From assembly GCF_019797745.1 (NCBI RefSeq), contig NZ_VOSI01000003.1:62001-126000 (forward strand): a stretch of DNA of 64,000 bases. Direction: 5' to 3'. The notes below the pieces were generated by a model. The model had not been told where the DNA came from. It ran no database searches and saw only the letters and a program-made list of their open reading frames with translations. Position 1 is the stretch's first letter. Every line of letters starts with the position of its first letter. Of this stretch, positions 26,860-34,127 are shown one piece after another. The stretch comes from Edaphocola aurantiacus. Lineage in GTDB: Bacteria; Bacteroidota; Bacteroidia; Chitinophagales; Chitinophagaceae. The translations under genes and the position numbers were made by a program.

Positions 26860-29283
26860 ATGTCTAAAGATACTACTGATAGCATATATATACCCCTTGA
26901 AGGGGTCGAAAGTGAGCACTGCGCCATGATTGTCGACAAAGGATTGCAATCAATAGGCAGCCTGCAGCAGCATACCGTAGAGCTTAATAATCAGCGGGTG
27001 CTGATCTCCTCCTCCCAATTACAGGAAGATCTTCCTAAAGCCATTAAGAAAATAGAAGAACTGGGCTATGGTGTACCCCTCGTACACAAACAATATCCCG
27101 TGCTGAATATGAGTTGCGCTTCCTGCGCGGCCAGTGTGACCAGTGTACTGGAGCATGCTCCCGGGGTCGTATCCGCTTCTGTAAATTTTGCAACAGAAAC
27201 CTTATCGGTTAGCTTCCTGCCCAATATTACCGACGGGCAGCAACTCAAACAAGCATTACAACAAACCGGCTTCGATCTGCTGGTCGAAGAGCGCAAAGAA
27301 GAACAGGATCTCCTGGCACAGATGCATATGGAGAAATACCGCGCTTTGCGCCAAAGAGCCATCGGTTCCCTTATCCTCTCCGCACCAGTCATGCTGATCG
27401 GTATGGTTTGGATGAACATGCCTTATGCCAATTATATCATGTGGGCATTAACGACACCGGTTATCCTCTGGTTCGGTAAAGACTTTTTTGTAAATGCCTG
27501 GAAGCAAGCCCGCAATCGTACTGCCAATATGGATACCCTGGTGGCTTTAAGCACCGGAGTGGCCTATATTTTCAGCATGTTTAATACCTTATTTCCCGGC
27601 TACTGGCATAGCAGGGGGCTTCATGCGCACGTCTATTTTGAATCGGTTGCTGTAGTCATTGCCTTCATCCTGCTGGGCAAGCTGCTGGAATCCCGCGCCA
27701 AAAGCAATACCTCACAAGCCCTCAAAAAGCTGATGGGGCTGCAACCTAAAACCGTTATGCGTCTGAATGAGGATGACAGTACAACAGAAGTCAGCATAGA
27801 ATCTATACAGAAAGGAGATATTATCGTAGTGCGTCCCGGTGAGCAGATAGCCGTAGACGGAACACTGATCCAAGGTGCATCTTATGTAGATGAGAGCATG
27901 TTGAGCGGAGAACCGATAGCTGTGGCTAAAGCCGTAAATGATGCCGTTTTTGCCGGTACCCTGAACCAGAAAGGAAGCTTCCGTTTCCGGGCCGACCAGG
28001 TAGGTGCAGACACCATGTTGTCCCAGATCATTAAAATGGTACAAATAGCCCAGGGCAGCAAAGCCCCGGTACAGAAACTGGTCGATCGCATTGCCGCCAT
28101 ATTTGTACCGGTAGTGATGCTTATTGCCACACTGGCCCTGGCGATATGGTGGATCTGGGGTGGGGCCGAAGGGTTTACTCATGGTATGCTTGCCTTCGTA
28201 ACCGTGCTGGTCATCGCCTGTCCCTGTGCGCTGGGCCTGGCTACACCAACAGCCATTATGGTGGGCGTAGGTAAAGGCGCCGAACAGGGTATCCTGATCA
28301 AGGATGCCGAGAGCCTGGAATTGACCCATAAAGTAGATACCATTATTCTGGATAAGACCGGTACCATTACAGAAGGGAAACCAGAAGTAGTGCAGTCTCA
28401 GGGATTAGAAAGTAATGAATTATACCATTCCGTGCTGTATAGCATAGAACGACAATCTGAACACCCGCTGGCAGCAGCTGTAGTACGCTTCCTGGAAACA
28501 AAAGAACACCGCATACTGGATATGCATGTGAATAGTATTACCGGGAAAGGTATACAGGCCGAATGGGCAGGTAAAACCTATTATACTGGTAACCAGGCTT
28601 TGCTGCAAGAACATCATATTGCTATAAATTCCGAATTACAATCGCTGGCAGACCACTGGTCGGCCCAATCGTATACCCTGATCTGGTTTGCCGATGAGCA
28701 GCAGGCACTGGCTATCCTGGCTATAGCAGACCAGGTAAAACCTTCTTCTGCCGCAGCCGTAAAGGCTTTCACAGACATGGGTATCAGCGTACATATGCTT
28801 ACCGGAGACCAACCCGCAGCAGCCAGGGCTATTGCCGATAAGGTTGGTATTGAAACCATTAAGGCCGGTGTGTTACCGGAAGAAAAAGCCGCCTATGTGC
28901 GCGCACTGCAGGAACAAGGCCATGTGGTGGCCATGGTGGGCGATGGAATCAATGACAGTGCCGCACTGGCACAGGCAGATGTAAGCATCGCTATGGGCAA
29001 GGGTTCTGATATTGCCATGGATGTAGCGAAGATGACTATTATTGGTGCGGACCTGAATAAAATACCTTATGCCATCCGCCTGTCACGAGATACGGTACGT
29101 ACCATTCGCCAGAATCTTTTCTGGGCCTTTATTTATAATGTAATCGGTATTCCGCTTGCGGCCGGCATATTATATCCCATAAACGGCTTCCTGCTCAATC
29201 CCATGATTGCCGGAGCGGCGATGGCGCTCAGCAGTGTAAGTGTAGTGAGCAACAGCCTGCGCCTGAAATGGAAAAAGGCATAA
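26860..29283 (+). CDS. copA: CopA-like CPx-type copper P-ATPase
   Basis: About 807 residues. An N-terminal HMA-like fold has lost its metal pair (GVESEHCAMI). A normal HMA with MSCASCAASV follows. Membrane helices include the transport motif VIACPCALGLATP (CPC, around 453). The phosphorylation site is ILDKTGTITEGKPEV (Asp around 498), with SEHPLAAAV, MLTGDQPAAA and MVGDGINDSAAL after it. These are the P1B-1 features of Cu(I) exporters at the inner membrane. The start at MSKDTTD avoids an upstream stretch without resemblance. A CopZ-like gene follows by 50 bp. Confidence 0.92.
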   Translation: MSKDTTDSIYIPLEGVESEHCAMIVDKGLQSIGSLQQHTVELNNQRVLISSSQLQEDLPKAIKKIEELGYGVPLVHKQYPVLNMSCASCAASVTSVLEHAPGVVSASVNFATETLSVSFLPNITDGQQLKQALQQTGFDLLVEERKEEQDLLAQMHMEKYRALRQRAIGSLILSAPVMLIGMVWMNMPYANYIMWALTTPVILWFGKDFFVNAWKQARNRTANMDTLVALSTGVAYIFSMFNTLFPGYWHSRGLHAHVYFESVAVVIAFILLGKLLESRAKSNTSQALKKLMGLQPKTVMRLNEDDSTTEVSIESIQKGDIIVVRPGEQIAVDGTLIQGASYVDESMLSGEPIAVAKAVNDAVFAGTLNQKGSFRFRADQVGADTMLSQIIKMVQIAQGSKAPVQKLVDRIAAIFVPVVMLIATLALAIWWIWGGAEGFTHGMLAFVTVLVIACPCALGLATPTAIMVGVGKGAEQGILIKDAESLELTHKVDTIILDKTGTITEGKPEVVQSQGLESNELYHSVLYSIERQSEHPLAAAVVRFLETKEHRILDMHVNSITGKGIQAEWAGKTYYTGNQALLQEHHIAINSELQSLADHWSAQSYTLIWFADEQQALAILAIADQVKPSSAAAVKAFTDMGISVHMLTGDQPAAARAIADKVGIETIKAGVLPEEKAAYVRALQEQGHVVAMVGDGINDSAALAQADVSIAMGKGSDIAMDVAKMTIIGADLNKIPYAIRLSRDTVRTIRQNLFWAFIYNVIGIPLAAGILYPINGFLLNPMIAGAAMALSSVSVVSNSLRLKWKKA

Positions 29284-29333
29284 TATATCCTCAATATTTA
29301 AACCAGTATATTTATTATTAAACAAAAAAACAT

Positions 29334-29543
29334 ATGGAACAGACCTTAAAATTCAAGACAAATATTAATTGCGGCGGTTGTATCGCTAAAGTACAACCCA
29401 AGCTGGACGCGGAAAAAGACATTCATTCCTGGACGGTGGATACGGATAATCCGGATAAGATCCTGACCGTTGAAACAGAGCTGAGTAAAGAAGATATCAT
29501 CAACCTCATACAAATGGCTGGTTTTAAAATAGAAACTGTTTAA
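29334..29543 (+). CDS. CopZ-like HMA copper chaperone
   Basis: A 69-residue single HMA domain. It starts MEQTLKFKTNINCGGCIAKVQPKLD, with the metal-binding CxxC as C-G-G-C. The full beta-alpha-beta-beta-alpha-beta length is present, ending MAGFKIETV. It is expected to hand Cu(I) to the adjacent ATPase. The CGGC variant, rather than the common MxCxxC, is frequent in Bacteroidota members. It is probably co-transcribed with copA. Confidence 0.88.
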   Translation: MEQTLKFKTNINCGGCIAKVQPKLDAEKDIHSWTVDTDNPDKILTVETELSKEDIINLIQMAGFKIETV

Positions 29544-29554
29544 CTTTGTGTGCA

Positions 29555-29635
29555 ATGAATCCGGTGATGAAATATGTAGTTAATCCATTACGGTGGCTGT
29601 TCCGAAAATTATTTACGAAGAGCTGCTGCCGCTGA
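29555..29635 (+). CDS. Possible 26-residue cationic small protein
   Basis: A short frame, MNPVMKYVVNPLRWLFRKLF followed by TKSCCR, lies between the CopZ-like gene and the methyltransferase. It starts 7 bp after an exact TAnnTTTG box (TAACTTTG, 29541-29548). The peptide is basic and amphipathic and ends in Cys-Cys-Arg, which could bind a membrane or metal. It may equally be a chance frame; only conservation in related genomes would settle it. Confidence 0.35.
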   Translation: MNPVMKYVVNPLRWLFRKLFTKSCCR

Positions 29636-29652
29636 GCAAACATTATTGATCT

Positions 29653-30330
29653 ATGGAAACACCCTATATGCCCGAACAGGAATTCTCGATGGAAGCCCTG
29701 GCGGCACAGTTGCGGCAACCTTCCGGAGCAGCCGGTAAGGAAGTGGCCGATAATATGTATCAGTCCAACCTGGGTATGATCCGGGAAAGCATCGCTGTAC
29801 TGTCTTCCAAACCGGGAGACGCCCTGCTGGAGCTGGGGCATGGCAATGCTCATCATCTGAAAGAATGGTTGCAGATGGACCCTAATGCGCAGTATACCGG
29901 GCTGGAATGCTCCGAACTGATGCAGGCCGAAGCCATTGCCTACAGCGAAGAAGAAGGGCTCAGCGAGCGTTGCCGGTTCTTGTTTTACGATGGATATAAG
30001 ATTCCGTTTGAAGACGATTCTTTTGACCGTATGCTGACGGTAAACACCCTTTATTTCTGGAACGAACCCATTGCTTTATTGCAGGAGATATACCGTGTCA
30101 TGAGACCGGATGGCTATAGCTGTATTACATTTGTAGATGCCCTTGCAATGGACCAGTTGCCTTTTACACAATACGGATTTACCAAGTACGACATAGCCCG
30201 CTTTACACACCTGGTGGCTCAGACCGACTTTACCATTGATGCTATACATACTAGAGAAGAAGAGGTGATCAATAAAATGGGAGACCCTTTTCACCGCAAC
30301 TATTATATCGCATTACTGCAAAAGAAATAA
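29653..30330 (+). CDS. Class I SAM-dependent methyltransferase
   Basis: A 225-residue Methyltransf_11-type enzyme. The SAM-binding region is LLELGHGNAHHLKEWL (motif I, GxGxxH variant). DPNAQYTGLECSELM supplies the acidic residue, FLFYDGYKIPFEDDSFDRMLTVNTLYFW is motif IV, and EIYRVMRPDGYSCITFV is the post-motif. The substrate is unknown. It is followed 9 bp later by a small unknown gene on the same strand. Confidence 0.85.
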   Translation: METPYMPEQEFSMEALAAQLRQPSGAAGKEVADNMYQSNLGMIRESIAVLSSKPGDALLELGHGNAHHLKEWLQMDPNAQYTGLECSELMQAEAIAYSEEEGLSERCRFLFYDGYKIPFEDDSFDRMLTVNTLYFWNEPIALLQEIYRVMRPDGYSCITFVDALAMDQLPFTQYGFTKYDIARFTHLVAQTDFTIDAIHTREEEVINKMGDPFHRNYYIALLQKK

Positions 30331-30339
30331 ACACATCAG

Positions 30340-30594
30340 ATGGCCGACTGGGCACATTTTGCACAGAGAATTGCGATCCGCACCGGGTTGCTGTACCTTG
30401 ATGCGGATACCGCAGAGGGGAGTGTATGTTATGCTGCAGATGCCGGTTTGCGTATGGAGTATAAGTTGTACTTCACCGATGCCGATATGTTGCAATACAT
30501 CAGTGCACGGTGTAACCCGGTACCCGAAGACCCGGATACCATTCCCTTACCGGCCGATGCTGCCGAGTTCTGGCAGGCAATAAGTGAAAACTAA
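30340..30594 (+). CDS. Hypothetical 84-residue protein
   Basis: A small acidic protein beginning MADWAHFAQRIAIRTGLLYL, with no recognised family. Codon use matches neighbouring real genes. It begins 9 bp after the methyltransferase stop and ends 11 bp before a terminator, so it is probably the last gene of that transcript. A role linked to the methyltransferase is only suggested by position. Confidence 0.6.
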   Translation: MADWAHFAQRIAIRTGLLYLDADTAEGSVCYAADAGLRMEYKLYFTDADMLQYISARCNPVPEDPDTIPLPADAAEFWQAISEN

Positions 30595-30605
30595 GATGAA
30601 CAATA

Positions 30606-30633
30606 AAAAGGCTGATCGATTGATCAGCCTTTT
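30606..30633 (+). terminator. Rho-independent terminator
   Basis: 12-bp stem AAAAGGCTGATC / GATCAGCCTTTT with a GATT loop, just after the 84-residue gene. It separates the methyltransferase transcript from the two-component system. Confidence 0.85.
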
Positions 30634-30764
30634 GTACTTAGGGATGAATGCTCATATCAATAGAAAGCTTTGTATTCAGCTCAGTGCTACATATCGCACC
30701 CGGCTATATTTTCCGGACAATAAGGGCATTAAAATGTCGATGCTGCTATGGGCCATTGGATATA

Positions 30765-30799
30765 TTCTAATTTTCTTCAAAATTGTATTTTTAAATTTG
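30765..30799 (+). promoter_or_regulatory. TTCTAA direct repeat and -7 box before response regulator
   Basis: TTCTAA (30765) and TTCAAA (30776) are spaced 11 bp apart and followed by an exact -7 box TAAATTTG (30792-30799), 22 bp before the ATG of the response regulator. The same arrangement precedes the DUF347 and PepSY genes, which suggests autoregulation by the OmpR-type regulator encoded here. Confidence 0.65.
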
Positions 30800-30821
30800 T
30801 AGCATAAACCTGCCGGGAAAA

Positions 30822-31496
30822 ATGAAAATTCTCATAATAGAAGACGAGAAAGAGCTTGCTAAAAGCATTGCAGAATATCTTTCTGCAGAAAAATATCTTT
30901 GTGAAATTGCATCCACCTTTACAGAAGCGATGAACAAGATTGATGTGTTCAATTATGACTGCATCTTATTGGATATAACCCTGCCGGATGGAAATGGCCT
31001 GAAAATTCTGGAAGAACTAAAGAGGGAAAATAAACAGGACGGAGTAATTATCATTTCAGCAAAAAACGCTTTAGACGATAGGATTAAAGGCTTGCAGATC
31101 GGGGCTGACGATTACCTTACCAAGCCCTTTCATTTGCCGGAGCTCACTGCACGTATCTATTCCCTTATCCGAAGAAAACAGTTTAACAACTCAAATACTA
31201 TAAAGCAGGACGAATTAGAGATCGATCTATGGGCCAAAACAACCTCCGTCAATAGCAAACCCATTGCACTGACCAAAAAAGAATTCGATCTGCTTATTTA
31301 TTTTATCGGAAATAAAAACCGGGTACTCTCTAAAAGTACTTTGGCAGAACACCTTTCTGGAGACTTTGCCGATATGCTCGATAACCACGATTTCGTATAT
31401 GCACACGTTAAGAATCTGAAGCGGAAATTAACGGATGCAGGTTGTGAACAATATATAAAAACCGTTTACGGTACGGGCTACAAATGGGAAGGATGA
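30822..31496 (+). CDS. OmpR-family response regulator
   Basis: A 224-residue DNA-binding response regulator. Receiver residues are Glu7/Asp8, phospho-acceptor Asp51 (CILLDITLPDGNG) and Lys101 (DDYLTKPF). A winged helix follows (ALTKKEFDLLIYFIGNKNRVLSKSTLAEHL to GCEQYIKTVYGTGYKWEG). Its stop overlaps the kinase start (ATGA), so the two are coupled. Likely targets are the three promoters carrying 11-bp-phased TTCTAA repeats in this cluster. Confidence 0.93.
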   Translation: MKILIIEDEKELAKSIAEYLSAEKYLCEIASTFTEAMNKIDVFNYDCILLDITLPDGNGLKILEELKRENKQDGVIIISAKNALDDRIKGLQIGADDYLTKPFHLPELTARIYSLIRRKQFNNSNTIKQDELEIDLWAKTTSVNSKPIALTKKEFDLLIYFIGNKNRVLSKSTLAEHLSGDFADMLDNHDFVYAHVKNLKRKLTDAGCEQYIKTVYGTGYKWEG

Positions 31497-32791
31497 AAAA
31501 TTTATTGCAAAAATCGCTTAAGCAGATTACCATCTATGCATTTATTGTATTTGCACTGAGCATTCCATCGTATTTTCTTTTGGTTGACTGGATCTGGCTT
31601 AAAGAGCTGGACGAAAACAATCATCTAATTGCGGAGCGAATAGAAAATGAATTTAATGAGCAGCGTATCAATGACGAAAAATTAGCCGAAAGCATCAAAT
31701 TCTGGAATGAAATACAGCCATCCAGTAAAATTGTATATGCCGGGCAGCCTTTATTGAAGGACAGTCTATACACCACCAGACGAAAAAATCCATATGCTTC
31801 CAGAGAAGATGTCATAGACCGCTTTCGTGGTCTAAAGTCTAATATTAAAATAAACAACCGGAACTATGTACTGGTTGTGGAAACCAATGTTGAAGAAACA
31901 GAAGAAACGGTTGCATACATTGCTATGGCTACGCTTATATTCTTTCTGATTTTAGTAATTGGCTTTTGGATTTTGAACAGGAGGCTTTCCCGAAAATTAT
32001 GGCAACCATTCCGGGATACATTACTGCAACTAAAATCATTTCAATTAAACAGCCAGGCACAGATTGATTTTCAGCAAACGGATACCATTGAGTTTGCAGA
32101 ACTGAATGCCACACTTGAAAAACTGTTGCAGCATAGTATTGCTACCTATACAAGTCAAAAGGAATTTACAGAGAATGCCTCGCATGAATTGCAGACGCCA
32201 TTAGCCATTTTGAAAAACAAGCTTGATATTCTGTTACAGGGCGATGATCTGACGGAAAGGCAATACCACATTGCAGAAGAGATGAACAGAGCACTGATCA
32301 GAAGTGCGCGCATCAATAAAAACTTACTATTGCTCGCCAAAATCGAAAACAGCCAGTTTGATCATTCCGCATTGATCGGGTTCGATACTTTGCTGGTTCA
32401 GATTATGGATGGACTGCAGCCGCATTTTAAAGAGAAAAACATCAATCTGGACTCCGATATTCAGCCGGATGTTGCACTGCAGGGCAATAGTGGATTGGCC
32501 GAAGTACTGATCAATAACCTTATCATTAATGCCATACGCCATACCTTACCGGGAGGTGCAATAAGGGTAGGATTATCAAAATCCCGTTTTGAAATTAGCA
32601 ACTCAGGAATACAGGCACTTGATCCCGGTTTATTGTTTACAAGATTCTCAAAAATGTCTGCTGACAATAGCGGTAGCGGATTGGGCTTATCCCTCGTGCA
32701 GGAAATATGCAGGCTTCATGGCTGGCAGGTGACGTACAGCTTTGAAAATAAGGAGCATGTTTTTTTAGTTGCCTTTTCGGCCACAATATAA
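31493..32791 (+). CDS. Two-component sensor histidine kinase
   Basis: About 432 residues. It has one N-terminal membrane helix (FIVFALSIPSYFLLVDWIW), a periplasmic sensor of about 110 residues, and a second helix (IAMATLIFFLILVIGFWIL). The HAMP-like linker leads to the H-box FTENASHELQTPLAILKNKLD. N-box LINNLIINAIRHTLPGG and G-box SGSGLGLSLVQEI are present. It is the cognate kinase of the regulator upstream. The small periplasmic domain gives no clue to the signal. Confidence 0.92.
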   Translation: MKNLLQKSLKQITIYAFIVFALSIPSYFLLVDWIWLKELDENNHLIAERIENEFNEQRINDEKLAESIKFWNEIQPSSKIVYAGQPLLKDSLYTTRRKNPYASREDVIDRFRGLKSNIKINNRNYVLVVETNVEETEETVAYIAMATLIFFLILVIGFWILNRRLSRKLWQPFRDTLLQLKSFQLNSQAQIDFQQTDTIEFAELNATLEKLLQHSIATYTSQKEFTENASHELQTPLAILKNKLDILLQGDDLTERQYHIAEEMNRALIRSARINKNLLLLAKIENSQFDHSALIGFDTLLVQIMDGLQPHFKEKNINLDSDIQPDVALQGNSGLAEVLINNLIINAIRHTLPGGAIRVGLSKSRFEISNSGIQALDPGLLFTRFSKMSADNSGSGLGLSLVQEICRLHGWQVTYSFENKEHVFLVAFSATI

Positions 32792-32832
32792 CGGATACAC
32801 CAATAATGTATTCATGGCATGTCCCACACCAA

Positions 32833-32866
32833 TGCTAATTTTCTTCTAAATTGGATAATAGCTTTG
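32833..32866 (+). promoter_or_regulatory. TTCTAA direct repeat and -7 box before DUF347 gene
   Basis: TGCTAA (32833) and TTCTAA (32844), 11 bp apart, precede an exact -7 box TAGCTTTG (32859-32866), only 13 bp before the ATG. The 17-mer CTAATTTTCTTCTAAAT differs by one base from the site before the response regulator. Confidence 0.65.
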
Positions 32867-32879
32867 TTTTAAAAAGAAG

Positions 32880-33626
32880 ATGAAGCAATTCAATAAAGTA
32901 GCCCCTATCACACTTTTGTTCTGGCTAATGAAAGTAGTGGCTACAACCCTGGGAGAAACCCTGGGCGATTTCATTTCTATGACACTCCATTACGGCTATA
33001 TTGTTGGCCTGGCGATTACCTCAGCCCTTTTAATGATCGCCCTGTTGGTACAGTATTATGCTAAAGAATACAAACCAGCAAAATATTGGTTTGTGATCAT
33101 TGGTACCACTACTTTAGGTACGGAGATCTCCGATTTTATTGATCGCACCCTGCACATGGGCTACCTGTATGGAAGCATATTATTAGCAGCCTGTCTGATG
33201 GTCAGTTTGCTGATTTGGTACAGAACGTACAAGAATCTGGAAGTATATCCGATTTTTGAAAAGAAGAAAGAAATGCTATTCTGGACAGCTGTTCTGTTCT
33301 CCAATAGTCTAGGGACCGCATTCGGCGATTTCTTAAGTGACAACTTAGGCCTAAGCTATCTGCATGGGGCAATGGTAACAGGCAGTATAATCATACTGGT
33401 GGTGCTGTTACATTATTTTACCAAACTCAATCATATCCTGCTCTTCTGGATCGCCTTTATTTTTACAAGACCTTTCGGGGCGACATTTGGCGATTTTCTC
33501 ACAAAGCCATTTGCAAAAGGAGGGCTGGAACTCAATACGCTCTATGCGTCATTGTGCTCCGTTTTTTTGATGATGATAATGATTGCCCTAGCGCATAAAA
33601 GAAAGCCAGGAGAACAATTGACATAA
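32880..33626 (+). CDS. DUF347 (COG4705-type) membrane protein
   Basis: A 248-residue integral membrane protein built of four DUF347 repeats of two helices each. The repeat cores are TLGETLGDFISMTLHYGYI, TLGTEISDFIDRTLHMGYL, SLGTAFGDFLSDNLGLSYL and PFGATFGDFLTKPFAKGGL. Each repeat holds a Gly/acidic pair buried in the membrane (GD or SD). The architecture suggests a pseudo-symmetric transporter or channel, but the substrate is unknown. It has its own promoter with the cluster's shared repeat. Confidence 0.85.
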   Translation: MKQFNKVAPITLLFWLMKVVATTLGETLGDFISMTLHYGYIVGLAITSALLMIALLVQYYAKEYKPAKYWFVIIGTTTLGTEISDFIDRTLHMGYLYGSILLAACLMVSLLIWYRTYKNLEVYPIFEKKKEMLFWTAVLFSNSLGTAFGDFLSDNLGLSYLHGAMVTGSIIILVVLLHYFTKLNHILLFWIAFIFTRPFGATFGDFLTKPFAKGGLELNTLYASLCSVFLMMIMIALAHKRKPGEQLT

Positions 33627-33635
33627 ATGAAGCCG

Positions 33636-33669
33636 TTCTAAATTTCTTCTAAATCACTTCTGAATTTTG
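33636..33669 (+). promoter_or_regulatory. Triple TTCTAA direct repeat before PepSY-receptor operon
   Basis: Three repeats at exact 11-bp steps: TTCTAA (33636), TTCTAA (33647) and TTCTGA (33658). They are followed by a near-consensus -7 box GAATTTTG (33662-33669). This is the fullest of the three sites in the cluster and lies 26 bp before the PepSY gene. Confidence 0.68.
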
Positions 33670-33694
33670 TGATTCACAATTAAAAAGTTGAACA

Positions 33695-34123
33695 ATGAAA
33701 AAGCTAATCTTTTTATTGGCTGCAGTAGCAAGCGTATCATTTGCTCTTGCGCAGAAAGTATCGGATACCAAAGTTCCGGAGGTGGTAAAATCAGTTGTGC
33801 ATCAGCACTATCCCAATGCAGCGGAACTGAAATGGGAAAAAGAAGAAGACCATTATGAAGCCGGTTTCAAGGTCACTGCAACCGGCTATTCTTTATTGAT
33901 CAATGCTTCGGGGCAAATACTGGAAACAGAGGTTGCCATTGGAATTGATGCACTGCCAGTGGGAGTAAAGGCCTATATCGCTAAACACTATCCGGGCAAA
34001 AAGATTAAGGAAGCCGCTAAAATCACCGATGCAAAAGATGCAGTTACCTACGAAGCGGAAGTGAACGGTATGGATTTAATATTTGACAACACGGGTAAGT
34101 TTTTAAAAGAAGCTAAAGATTAA
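33695..34123 (+). CDS. PepSY-like periplasmic protein
   Basis: A 142-residue exported protein. After signal peptide MKKLIFLLAAVASVSFALAQ come two PepSY-like units: VVKSVVHQHYPNAAELKWEKEEDHYEAGF and VKAYIAKHYPGKKIKEAAKI ending in YEAEVNGMDLIFD. The fold is known from the Bacteroidota family of beta-lactamase-inhibitor-like/PepSY-like proteins, often next to two-component systems. It may bind a ligand or restrain a partner. The receptor gene starts 4 bp after its stop. Confidence 0.85.
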   Translation: MKKLIFLLAAVASVSFALAQKVSDTKVPEVVKSVVHQHYPNAAELKWEKEEDHYEAGFKVTATGYSLLINASGQILETEVAIGIDALPVGVKAYIAKHYPGKKIKEAAKITDAKDAVTYEAEVNGMDLIFDNTGKFLKEAKD

Positions 34124-34127
34124 AATA

